DNA from: Dongia_B sp964406155
GTDB lineage: Bacteria; Pseudomonadota; Alphaproteobacteria; Dongiales; Dongiaceae
Assembly (NCBI GenBank): GCA_964406155.1
Contig: CAYOQR010000026.1
Coordinates: 1-64,000, forward strand
Reading direction: 5' to 3'
Length of the DNA stretch: 64,000 nt
The notes beneath the pieces were generated by a model, which did not search any database, was not told where the DNA came from, and saw only the letters and a program-made list of their open reading frames with translations. The position numbers and the translations under genes are program-made. Of the stretch, positions 17,216-24,929 are shown piece after piece (positions within the stretch are counted from its first letter, which is position 1; each line of letters starts with the position of its first letter).

Positions 17216-18703
17216 ATGGGGCGCCTGGCACATGTCTCCGGCAGAGAGATCGATTTCACCTGGAACGGACGGCCTATCACGGCCCGCGAGGGCGATACCG
17301 TCGCCGCGGCGCTTTATGCCGCCGGAATCCGCCGGCTCGCTGCCACCCGCAAGCGACATCAGCCGCTCGGCCTCTCGGGCAGCTATATCGGCGGTGTTCT
17401 CGGCCAGGTCGATGGACGCCCCAATGTGCGGCTGGATCTTGAACCGGTCCGGGCAGGGTTGCATGCCGCCAGCCAGAATCACTGGCCGTCGGCCCGTTTC
17501 GATCTACTGGCGCTGACACGCTTCATCCCGGCCCGCTGGGTTCGCGGCGGCTTTGAACATCCGTCCTGGATCCCCAGCGGTACCTGGCGTTTCCAGCTTT
17601 GGGAACGGCTCCTTGCCTTCCTCGCCGGCATCGCGGAACCGCCGGCGATGACGAGTGCCTCGACGCTGCGCTCGGACCGGAAAATCGCGGGCCGGAAAAT
17701 CGATTGCGACGTCCTGATCGTCGGTGGCGGTCCGGCCGGCTGCGCCGCCGCCAATGCTGAAGCCGCCAATGGCAGGCGCGTTGTCCTTGCCAGTCGCGGC
17801 GACAGCCTCTCGCGGCTGGCATCGGCGATGGGCGAGCCATCCATGCGCCTTGATGACCGTGTTCAGTTTCTGCCTGAAACGGAGATTTTCGGCCTTTATC
17901 GCCAGGGCACCCTGGCCGCCGGTGCAGCCGTCAGATCCGATGGCGGCGGAGTCGTGATTGCCGCATCGCAGATTATCCTGGCTACCGGCCAACAATCGAT
18001 CCCGCCTCTCATACGCGGCAGCCATCTGCCCGGCGTCATGGATGCCCGCACCGCCATCATGCTGGCCCAACGCCATGCGGTGCGACCGGGCAAGGCCGTT
18101 GTCATCCTCGGCACCGGCGCGGAGAGGCTCATCGCCGATCGCCTGATACGGCTTGGCATCAATGTCGTCGCGGTGGATGATATCCGGAAATTGCGTGCCA
18201 TCGAGGGACGGCAAGAGGTCAGCGGCGTGCAACTCGATCGCCGCGTGGCCTGCGATGCTGTCATTCATGCCGGCCCCTGGCGGACGGATCCCGGTCTCTA
18301 TTTTCAGGGAACCGCCATCGGCGTCACCTATCTGCAGCCGGGTACGCCAGCCGCCCATATCAGCCACTGCGGGAGCTGCGACCAGCCTGCCGAGCCGATC
18401 AATGCGGCCGGCGCCGCGAACCGCGCGGCCCTCGTTTGTCCCTGTATGGATGTCACCGCCGATGAGATCTGCGATCTGGTCGCGGAGGGGGAAACGCATC
18501 CCGAAGTGATCAAACGCCTGACCTCCTGCGGCATGGGTCCCTGCCAGGGCATGCCCTGCTGGGAAGTCATGACCAGCGTGATTGCGACTGCGACCGGCCG
18601 GCCGGAAGCCGAGATCCGGCGACCGGTTCATCGGGCGCCGCGACGCGGCATCACTGTCGCGCAAGCCGCCGGCATGGCGGATCTGGTGGAGCCCGACCGA
18701 TGA
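17216..18703 (+). CDS. FAD-dependent amine dehydrogenase alpha subunit (SoxA/HcnB-like) with C-terminal BFD-type [2Fe-2S] domain
   Basis: This 495-residue protein is probably half of a two-subunit dehydrogenase for an N-substituted amino acid or amine. It has three parts: an N-terminal domain (about 1-110) related to the ferredoxin-like part of sarcosine oxidase alpha (FTWNGRPITAREGDTVAAAL, then ASQNHWPSARFD), an FAD fold with GGGPAG at 170-175, and a C-terminal BFD-like domain. The BFD-like domain has cysteines 408, 410, 438, 443 and 448 (CPC, then SCGMGPCQGMPC). The N-terminal domain has no cysteine, so it cannot bind a cluster; this matches sarcosine oxidase alpha and differs from HcnA. 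The ATG at 17216 is preceded by GGGGGAA. The next gene overlaps by four bases. Confidence 0.85.
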   Translation: MGRLAHVSGREIDFTWNGRPITAREGDTVAAALYAAGIRRLAATRKRHQPLGLSGSYIGGVLGQVDGRPNVRLDLEPVRAGLHAASQNHWPSARFDLLALTRFIPARWVRGGFEHPSWIPSGTWRFQLWERLLAFLAGIAEPPAMTSASTLRSDRKIAGRKIDCDVLIVGGGPAGCAAANAEAANGRRVVLASRGDSLSRLASAMGEPSMRLDDRVQFLPETEIFGLYRQGTLAAGAAVRSDGGGVVIAASQIILATGQQSIPPLIRGSHLPGVMDARTAIMLAQRHAVRPGKAVVILGTGAERLIADRLIRLGINVVAVDDIRKLRAIEGRQEVSGVQLDRRVACDAVIHAGPWRTDPGLYFQGTAIGVTYLQPGTPAAHISHCGSCDQPAEPINAAGAANRAALVCPCMDVTADEICDLVAEGETHPEVIKRLTSCGMGPCQGMPCWEVMTSVIATATGRPEAEIRRPVHRAPRRGITVAQAAGMADLVEPDR

Positions 18704-19878
18704 CAACGCAAACGACGACACGCCCCCTGCCCACCAAGGCCCCCATCGTCATCATTGGCGGCGGTATCCAGGGTCTCGCCTGCGCTTATAACCTGGCCGC
18801 GCGGGGTATCCGGGATATCGTGGTGCTGGACAAAGGCTATTGGCAAGGCGGCGCCTCGGGCCGCAATGGGTCACTCATTCGCGGCGGCTTCTTCTCTCCC
18901 GAATGGACCGGCCTGTTCGCCTACTCCACCCAGGAATGGCTGAAGCTCTCCAAACGCCTGTGCCACAATGTGATGTATTCGCGGCGCGGCTATACGATGG
19001 TCGGCGAGACGGCGGCCACTGCCGCCGGACTGGAAAATGCGCTGCCGGTTCATCGCGATTTCGGCATCCGTTCCTTCATGCTGCCGCCCAGCAAACTGGC
19101 GCGGACGCTACCGGCCTTGGACCGGCGGACGATCACTGGTGCCCTGCACCAGCCGGATAGCGGTGTCGCGCCACATCATGCGGCGATGAAAGCTTATCTC
19201 ACCGCTTGTAGCGAACTGGGCGTGCAGGTCCGCTATTTCACGGAAGTCACAGGCTTCGAACAATCGGCCGGGCGCCTTTCCGCCGTGCTGGTGGGCGATC
19301 ATCGCCTGTCGACCGATTGCGTCGTCATCGCCTGCGGTGGCCTCAATCCGGATCTTGCCCGTTTGCTCGGCGTCTCGCTGGCCGGCTATGGCATGCGTAT
19401 CGAGGCGATGGCGCTGGAGCCGGTCCGTCCCCTGATCCGCCCTGCCCTCGCCTTGATCGACCGGCTTTGCTACATGCATCAGACGGCGCGCGGCGAAGTG
19501 GTCGGCGGCACGGAAGTACCGGAACGGCCGCGCCTGTCGCTCAACACCGATTTTCCGGTCCTGGCCAATACCGCCAAAGTCTATTTCGACCTCTTCCCGC
19601 AATTGCGGGAGGTCCGGGTGATGCGGCATTGGGCCGGCCTCATCCATGTTTCCCCGGATTTCGCGCCGATGCTGGGCGCCCATCCGGCAATGGCCAATCT
19701 CTGGTTCAGCGCCGGCTGGTCCTATGGCATTGCCGGCGCGCCGGGGGCAGGCGCCCTGCTCGCCAAGGCGATCGCCACCGGTGAGATCGATTCGCGGATG
19801 AAGCCCTTCGCGCTCGACCGCTTCGACCGGGGGCAGCCGATCCAGGAAGGCGGTATTGTCCTCGCGACGCATTCGTGA
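18700..19878 (+). CDS. FAD-dependent amine dehydrogenase beta subunit (DAO family, SoxB/HcnC-like)
   Basis: This 392-residue DAO-type flavoprotein probably oxidises the C-N bond of the substrate and passes electrons to the alpha subunit. It has the dinucleotide-binding start IVIIGGGIQGLACAYNLAARG, the SoxB-type phrase GGASGRNGSLIRGGFFSPEW, and the C-terminal FAD motif LWFSAGWSYGIAGAPGAGALLAKAIATGE. The start overlaps the alpha-subunit stop (ATGA). SoxB covalently binds FMN through a histidine, but I could not assign that residue with confidence here. The substrate is unknown. Confidence 0.87.
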   Translation: MTTQTTTRPLPTKAPIVIIGGGIQGLACAYNLAARGIRDIVVLDKGYWQGGASGRNGSLIRGGFFSPEWTGLFAYSTQEWLKLSKRLCHNVMYSRRGYTMVGETAATAAGLENALPVHRDFGIRSFMLPPSKLARTLPALDRRTITGALHQPDSGVAPHHAAMKAYLTACSELGVQVRYFTEVTGFEQSAGRLSAVLVGDHRLSTDCVVIACGGLNPDLARLLGVSLAGYGMRIEAMALEPVRPLIRPALALIDRLCYMHQTARGEVVGGTEVPERPRLSLNTDFPVLANTAKVYFDLFPQLREVRVMRHWAGLIHVSPDFAPMLGAHPAMANLWFSAGWSYGIAGAPGAGALLAKAIATGEIDSRMKPFALDRFDRGQPIQEGGIVLATHS

Positions 19879-19953
19879 TGATAAGGTCATCCATAAAAAT
19901 GGGTGCCGACTCGACCGGTGCCCGCAGAGATTACGATCTGGTGGGAAAAACGC

Positions 19954-20622
19954 ATGACCAGCCCTGACGTCACCGGCGGCAACGCCGCTGCGGTCGATAT
20001 CGAGTCCGAAACCACGCAGGGAGCGGATCGGGATTCCCTGGCCCTTGGCCATCGCCTGCGCGATCTGCGGCGGGTCAAATCCTTGACATTGGCCGAGGTC
20101 AGTGCCGCCGTGGGCGTCTCCGTCGGCACCCTGTCGCAGATCGAGCGCGGCCTCGCCCCGCTTTCCGTCCGCACCATCTTCAGCCTCAGCTCGCTGTTCG
20201 GCGTGTCGCCGGCCTGGCTGATCGATCCGACCGGCGCCAAATCCCAGGATGCGGACGCCCCCCATATAATGCGCCGCGAGCAGCGCCGCCTGGTCATCGA
20301 TCAGGCCGGCCTCCGGAAACAGTTGGCCTCGCCCGACAACCAGAGCCAGCTTCGCGGTTACCTGATCGACATTCAGCCCGGATCGAGCTCGGGCGACGCT
20401 CCCTACACGCATCGCGGCGAGGAGATCGGCCTCGTCATGGAGGGCAGCCTCGACCTGGAAATCGATGGGCGTACCTACACCTTGCGCAGCGGTGACTGCT
20501 TCTGCTTTTCCAGCGATCAGCCCCATCGCTTCAAGAACAGCGGCAAGACCGTCGCCACTGTGTTCTGGGTCAATCAGACCGACAAACCCAAGCCGACATT
20601 AGACGCGACCACACCACTTTGA
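19954..20622 (+). CDS. XRE-family regulator with C-terminal cupin domain (PuuR-like)
   Basis: This 222-residue regulator has a helix-turn-helix at about residues 30-85 (LGHRLRDLRRVKSLTLAEVS, then VSVGTLSQIERGLAPLSVRT) and a cupin at about 135-205 (THRGEEIGLVMEGSLDLEID, then SGDCFCFSSDQPHRFKNSG). This layout is that of E. coli PuuR, the putrescine-responsive repressor. I chose the ATG at 19954, which begins MTSPDVTGG; the frame extends upstream to a GTG at 19903, but that leader is not family-like. The cupin probably binds the small-molecule inducer of the neighbouring amine genes. Confidence 0.9.
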   Translation: MTSPDVTGGNAAAVDIESETTQGADRDSLALGHRLRDLRRVKSLTLAEVSAAVGVSVGTLSQIERGLAPLSVRTIFSLSSLFGVSPAWLIDPTGAKSQDADAPHIMRREQRRLVIDQAGLRKQLASPDNQSQLRGYLIDIQPGSSSGDAPYTHRGEEIGLVMEGSLDLEIDGRTYTLRSGDCFCFSSDQPHRFKNSGKTVATVFWVNQTDKPKPTLDATTPL

Positions 20623-20635
20623 GGTCCTGACGAAC

Positions 20636-21928
20636 ATGTCCATTTTTGCTCCCAATTATAAAAACGAGTCCTTCTGGTGGGAAGCGGCGCCGCGCCCGGT
20701 GCTTGCTCCCCTGACATTGCCGAAGCAGGTCGACGTACTGATCGTCGGCAGCGGTTATACAGGGCTTTCCGCCGCCACCGAGATCGCCCGCGCCGGGCGT
20801 TCGGTGCTCGTCATCGATGCCGAGAGTGCCGGTTGGGGATGTTCAAGCCGCAATGGCGGCCAGGTTTCCACCAGCATCAAGCCGGGCTTCGATGCCTTGT
20901 CGGGCCGACACAATGAGCAACTCGCCTTCGGTGTCCGGCGCGAAGGCCTCGCCGCTCTCGACTACATCGCCGATCTGATCGAGGGCGAGAAGCTCGATTG
21001 CGACTGGACCCGCAGCGGCCGCTTCCATGCCGCCCATAATCCGAAGCAGTTCGAGGCCCTGGCCAAGCTGCCGGCCCATCAGCCGAAGGGCCTGGAAGTG
21101 CCGATGGAAATCGTCACCCGCGCCGACCAGCGGCGCGAGATCGGCAGCGATGCCTATTTCGGCGGTATCGTCTACCCCCGCCATGCCGCCCTGCATCCCG
21201 GGAAATTCCATCTCGCTTTGCTGAAGCGCGCCCAGGAAGCCGGCGTTACCGTGATCGATCACTGCCCCGCTTTGGCCATCGATAAAAATGGCACCGGCTT
21301 CTCGGTTCGGACCGGCAAGGGCACGGTTCAGGCACGCGATGTCGTCGTCGCCACCAATGGCTATACGGGCAACTTCGCGCCCTGGCAGCGGCGGCGCGTC
21401 ATCCCGATCGGCAGCTACATCATCGCGACGGAAGAGCTGGATCCGGCCGTCGCCCATGAACTGGCGCCGACCAATCGCATGATGAGCGATACCCGCCGTG
21501 TGGTCTTCTATTACCGCCTGTGCCCGAACCGCCGCCGGATGATTTTCGGCGGGCGTGTCGCCTATATGGAGAACAATCCGAATGTAAGCGCGCCACGCCT
21601 GCACGACTGGATGTCGCGCCTGTTCCCGCAGCTCAAGAGCAGCAAGGTCACCCATTCCTGGATGGGGTTCGTCGCCTATACCTTCGATACCCTGCCCCAT
21701 CTCGGCAAGCAGGACGGCATCTATTATTCGATGGGCTATTGCGGCTCCGGTGTCTCGCTCGCCACCTATTTCGGCATGCGGATCGGCCAGCAGGTCCTCG
21801 GCAAGGCCGAAGGCAATTCCCCGCTCACCAATGTACCGTTCCAGACCCGCCCGCTCTATGGCGGCAACCCCTGGTTCCTGGCGCCGTCGGTCTGGTGGTA
21901 CCAGATGCTCGATAAGCTGCCGATCTGA
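20636..21928 (+). CDS. FAD-dependent oxidoreductase, PuuB-like (gamma-glutamylputrescine oxidase family)
   Basis: This 430-residue DAO-type oxidase has the FAD fold start VDVLIVGSGYTGLSAATEIA, the RxGG-like phrase CSSRNGGQVSTSIKPG, and the C-terminal FAD segment YYSMGYCGSGVSLATYFG. The N-terminal FWWE and the WMGFVAYTFDTLPHLG region are common in PuuB homologues. E. coli PuuB oxidises gamma-glutamylputrescine; many homologues act on other N-substituted amines. No gamma-glutamyl-polyamine synthetase (PuuA) is nearby, so the substrate may differ. It starts 13 bases after the regulator, probably in one operon with it. Confidence 0.85.
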   Translation: MSIFAPNYKNESFWWEAAPRPVLAPLTLPKQVDVLIVGSGYTGLSAATEIARAGRSVLVIDAESAGWGCSSRNGGQVSTSIKPGFDALSGRHNEQLAFGVRREGLAALDYIADLIEGEKLDCDWTRSGRFHAAHNPKQFEALAKLPAHQPKGLEVPMEIVTRADQRREIGSDAYFGGIVYPRHAALHPGKFHLALLKRAQEAGVTVIDHCPALAIDKNGTGFSVRTGKGTVQARDVVVATNGYTGNFAPWQRRRVIPIGSYIIATEELDPAVAHELAPTNRMMSDTRRVVFYYRLCPNRRRMIFGGRVAYMENNPNVSAPRLHDWMSRLFPQLKSSKVTHSWMGFVAYTFDTLPHLGKQDGIYYSMGYCGSGVSLATYFGMRIGQQVLGKAEGNSPLTNVPFQTRPLYGGNPWFLAPSVWWYQMLDKLPI

Positions 21929-21969
21929 AAGCATCGCTCTTTTACTGCCCGCCATAACACGGAGACATT

Positions 21970-22314
21970 ATGCGGCCGACCAAAATAGAAAACGCGCAAG
22001 CCGTCCTCGCTCAAACCCTGGAAGACTGGGGCGAAGCGCCCTCGCCTCTCAGCGATCCCGCACCCAAGGTGCGCGGCCGCTATGTGAGCCAGGAAGGACC
22101 GCGGGCAGGCATCTGGGAATGCAGCCCCGGACGTTTCCGCCGCGTAAATCCCGCCGCCGAGGTCGCCCATTTCGTCGCCGGTCGGTGCAGCTTCACGCCC
22201 GACGGAGGCGAGACAATCGAGATCAAGGCCGGCGATACGTTCTATCTACCGGAAAACTCCTTCGGCGAATGGGTGGTCCACGAAACCGTCCGCAAGAGCT
22301 TCGTGATCCTTTGA
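21970..22314 (+). CDS. Small cupin protein (DUF861-like)
   Basis: This 114-residue single cupin has its core at about residues 50-110 (SQEGPRAGIWECSPGRFR, then CSFTPDGGETIEIKAGDTFY). The phrase GIWECSPGRFRR and the ending WVVHETVRKSFVIL are typical of the DUF861 group found beside amine and amino acid oxidase genes. GGAG about 6 bases before the ATG supports the start. It is the last gene before a strong terminator. A catalytic role is uncertain. Confidence 0.85.
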   Translation: MRPTKIENAQAVLAQTLEDWGEAPSPLSDPAPKVRGRYVSQEGPRAGIWECSPGRFRRVNPAAEVAHFVAGRCSFTPDGGETIEIKAGDTFYLPENSFGEWVVHETVRKSFVIL

Positions 22315-22342
22315 GATAGGCCCGGCCAATCCAATGGGAAAC

Positions 22343-22389
22343 CCGGCCGCACCTGCCTTGGGAAAGGCAGGTGCGGCCGGCCCTCTTTT
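22343..22389 (+). terminator. Strong intrinsic terminator closing the amine operon
   Basis: A perfect 16-base-pair stem (CCGGCCGCACCTGCCT pairing with AGGCAGGTGCGGCCGG) has a 6-base loop and is followed by CCCTCTTTTA. It lies 28 bases past the cupin stop and insulates the PTS genes from the amine genes. Confidence 0.92.
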
Positions 22390-22693
22390 AAGGGACCGCA
22401 AGACGCCTGAGAGCTTGAGACGGAGCCGTCTTTGCGTCCCGCCGCACGCCCAGATCGATATTCCGCATAACACTTATGGAATACGGTACCTTAGTACCGG
22501 TTGAATTTGTAAATGACGGCTGTACATTCCTAACGATTACGGGGGTGAGAAACTGGACGACGGCATCCTGTGGCGATGACGTAGGAAGGTACTGTCTCAA
22601 GACTAGCGGCGAGGGCGGACTTTGCCGTCGCTCTGCTCCCGTTTGATTCCGGCCTGACACGGCCACCATATGAAACGGGGGGAGATTCATCTT
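22390..22693. promoter_or_regulatory. Leader region of the PTS operon with two palindromes
   Basis: There is no gene in these 304 bases. Two inverted repeats lie close together. One has arms CATAA (22466-22470) and TTATG (22474-22478), extended by TTCC and GGAA with one unpaired base. The other is perfect, with arms CGGTAC (22484-22489) and GTACCG (22494-22499) around CTTA. They may be operators or a promoter-proximal control element for the PTS operon. The final GGGGGAG (22677-22683) is the ribosome site. Confidence 0.5.
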
Positions 22694-24091
22694 ATGGACA
22701 CGATCCTGACGGATATCAAAGCCGTGGTCGATGCGCTCGGCGCGACCGTGCTGCTGCCATGCTTCATTTTCATCTTTGCGCTGATCCTGGGGGCGAAGCC
22801 CGGCCGCGCCTTCCGCGCCGGCGTCACCATCGGCGTTGCCTTCATCGGCATCAATCTCGTCATCGGCCTGATGTGGACCAGCCTCAGCGACGTCGCCCAG
22901 TCGATCGTCAAGAATACCGGCATCGTGCGCGACGTGGTCGATGTCGGCTGGCCCTCGGCCGCCGCCATTGCCTTCGGCTCCTCGGTCGGGCTCTGGATCA
23001 TCCCGATCGGGATCGGCGTCAATCTGCTGCTGCTGCTGGCCCGCCTCACCCGTACCCTCAATGTCGATGTGTGGAACTTCTGGCACTTCGCCTTTGTCGG
23101 TTCGCTGGTGGTCGCGGCGACCGGCAGCCTGACGCTCGGCCTGATCGCCGCCGCCATCACGGTCGCCCTCACCCTGCTCTTCGCCGATTGGACGGCCAAG
23201 GCCGTGCAGGGCTTCTATCAGGTGCCGGGCATCTCCGTGCCGCATCTGGCCTCGGCCCAGATCCTGCCGATCGCCATTGTGCTGAACTGGGTGATCGACC
23301 GGATCCCCGGCATCAACAAGATCAATATCAGCACCGATACCATCCAGCGGCGTTTCGGCGTCTTCGGTGAGCCGGTCATCCTCGGCCTGGTCATCGGCCT
23401 GATCCTTGGCCTTATCGGCTATTACAAGATGGAAGATACCGGCCAGATGGTCACCAATGTGCTGAAGACCGCCATGAATCTCGCGGCGGTCATGCTGCTG
23501 CTGCCGCGCATGGTGAAGATCCTGATGGAAGGCCTCATTCCCGTCTCCGAGGCCGCCCGCACCTTCGTGCAGAAGCGGGCCGGCGACCGGGAGATCCTGG
23601 TCGGCCTGGATTCTGCCATCCTGATCGGCCATCCGGCCGCCATTTCCAGCGCGCTGATCCTGGTGCCGATCGCGATCCTGCTCTCGGTCATTCTACCCAG
23701 CAACCACGTGATCCTGTTCGCCGATCTCGCAGTCATTCCCTTCATCGTCGCCATGACGGCACCGGTGGTGAAGGGCAATGTGTTCCGCATGGTGCTGATC
23801 GGCACGGTGACCCTGGCGATCGGTTTCTATGTCGCCAATGCGCTGGCGCCCCTCTTCACCCAGGCCGCCGTCGCGTCCGGCTTCAAGCTGCCTGCAAACG
23901 CTGCGGAGATCACCAGCATCGTCGATGGCTTCCTCTGGGTCCCCTATGTCTTCGTCGAAGCCGTGCAGGCCGCCGGCATCACCGGTCTGGTCGTCCTCGC
24001 GGCCCTGGTCGCTCTCGCCTTCTGGGCCTTCCGCCGCTCGACGGCGCGGTGGGAACGGATCGCCGGCGCCACGGCGGATGAGACGGTCTGA
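22694..24091 (+). CDS. PTS transporter subunit IIC, galactitol family
   Basis: This 465-residue inner-membrane permease of the Gat family has about ten or more hydrophobic helices and the family phrases GINLVIGLMW, VDVGWPSAAAIAFGS and GNVFRMVLIGT. It should carry and phosphorylate a hexitol or related sugar alcohol with the IIA and IIB proteins encoded just downstream. I took the ATG at 22694 because of the GGGGGAG 10 bases upstream; an ATG at 22670 precedes that site. The true substrate is not shown by sequence, and no matching catabolic enzyme is encoded next to it. Confidence 0.92.
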   Translation: MDTILTDIKAVVDALGATVLLPCFIFIFALILGAKPGRAFRAGVTIGVAFIGINLVIGLMWTSLSDVAQSIVKNTGIVRDVVDVGWPSAAAIAFGSSVGLWIIPIGIGVNLLLLLARLTRTLNVDVWNFWHFAFVGSLVVAATGSLTLGLIAAAITVALTLLFADWTAKAVQGFYQVPGISVPHLASAQILPIAIVLNWVIDRIPGINKINISTDTIQRRFGVFGEPVILGLVIGLILGLIGYYKMEDTGQMVTNVLKTAMNLAAVMLLLPRMVKILMEGLIPVSEAARTFVQKRAGDREILVGLDSAILIGHPAAISSALILVPIAILLSVILPSNHVILFADLAVIPFIVAMTAPVVKGNVFRMVLIGTVTLAIGFYVANALAPLFTQAAVASGFKLPANAAEITSIVDGFLWVPYVFVEAVQAAGITGLVVLAALVALAFWAFRRSTARWERIAGATADETV

Positions 24092-24125
24092 TCGGCCGGA
24101 TAATACGTGTAAGGAATATGGAAGA

Positions 24126-24593
24126 ATGTCGAATGCCTTGATCAACATGCTCGACCCGCAGGCGGTTTTCCTGCGGGTCGAGGCCCCGGATGCCGCCACG
24201 GCAATTTCCCTGCTCGGCGGCAGGCTGGCGGAGCTTGGCCATGTGACACAGGATTACGTCGCCGCTGTGCTGGCCCGCGAGGAAAGCATGCCGACCGGTC
24301 TGCCGCTGGGGACGATCAATGTCGCCGTCCCCCATACCGATCCGATCCATGTCAGGCAACCGGCGGTTGCCGTGGCGACGCTGCGGCACCCGGTCGTCTT
24401 CCAGAACATGGAGGATCCGGACGAAAGCCTGCCGGTTTCGATTGTCTTCCTCCTGGCGCTGAAGGATAAGGACAAGCAGATCGACATGCTGCAGGCCATC
24501 GCAGGCCTTATTCAAAGCGGGTCTTTGCTGGAACGCCTGAGCACGGCCGAAAGCAAGGAAGAGGCCCTGGCCCTGCTGGCCGAAGCAGCCTGA
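24126..24593 (+). CDS. PTS subunit IIA, galactitol/fructose type
   Basis: This 155-residue cytoplasmic phosphocarrier has its phospho-accepting histidine at H70 in INVAVPHTDP. The start at 24126 follows a GGAAGA. It takes the phosphate from the HPr domain of the enzyme encoded at 24930 and gives it to IIB. The frame is open upstream into the IIC gene, but that part is only a shadow of the other frame. Family members also include the nitrogen PTS protein; the direct IIC and IIB neighbours favour the sugar-transport type. Confidence 0.92.
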   Translation: MSNALINMLDPQAVFLRVEAPDAATAISLLGGRLAELGHVTQDYVAAVLAREESMPTGLPLGTINVAVPHTDPIHVRQPAVAVATLRHPVVFQNMEDPDESLPVSIVFLLALKDKDKQIDMLQAIAGLIQSGSLLERLSTAESKEEALALLAEAA

Positions 24594-24614
24594 CCGGATT
24601 GAGGAGTGAAATCG

Positions 24615-24899
24615 ATGAAATCGAAAGTGATTCTGGTCGCCTGCGGCACTGCGGTCGCCACCTCCACCGTGGTGGCGATGGCGCTGGAAGAAGCGATGGC
24701 CGAGCGGGGCATTCCCGTCTCCATCCGTCAATGCAAGGCGACCGAGGTGCCGAGCCTGGTTGCCGATGTCGATGTGATTGTCTCCACCACGCCCGTTCCT
24801 GACAATCTCGGCAAGCCGGTGATCAAAGGCTTGGCCTTCCTGACCGGTATCGGCAAGGACGCGGCGCTGGCCGAAGTCGAAGCGGCCTTGCGTGCCTGA
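24615..24899 (+). CDS. PTS subunit IIB, galactitol type
   Basis: This 94-residue phosphocarrier has its active-site cysteine at C10 in the P-loop-like start VILVACGTAVATST. The ATG at 24615 has GAGGAG 8 bases upstream; a GTG three codons earlier is less likely. The size and motif match GatB-type proteins. It passes phosphate from IIA to the sugar in IIC. Confidence 0.92.
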   Translation: MKSKVILVACGTAVATSTVVAMALEEAMAERGIPVSIRQCKATEVPSLVADVDVIVSTTPVPDNLGKPVIKGLAFLTGIGKDAALAEVEAALRA

Positions 24900-24929
24900 G
24901 CGACGTGCCAGCGGAGAGAGTAACGGCCG

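Noticed and set aside
19108..20526. Minus-strand open frame of 472 codons across the SoxB-like and PuuR-like genes
   Set aside because: It spans two well-recognised plus-strand genes and their junction, with no family-like motif or ribosome site.
22388..23632. Long minus-strand open frame of 414 codons opposite the PTS IIC gene
   Set aside because: It is rich in Asp, Gly, Gln and His without domain-like sequence and lies over a clear membrane permease; this is the usual antisense shadow in GC-rich DNA.
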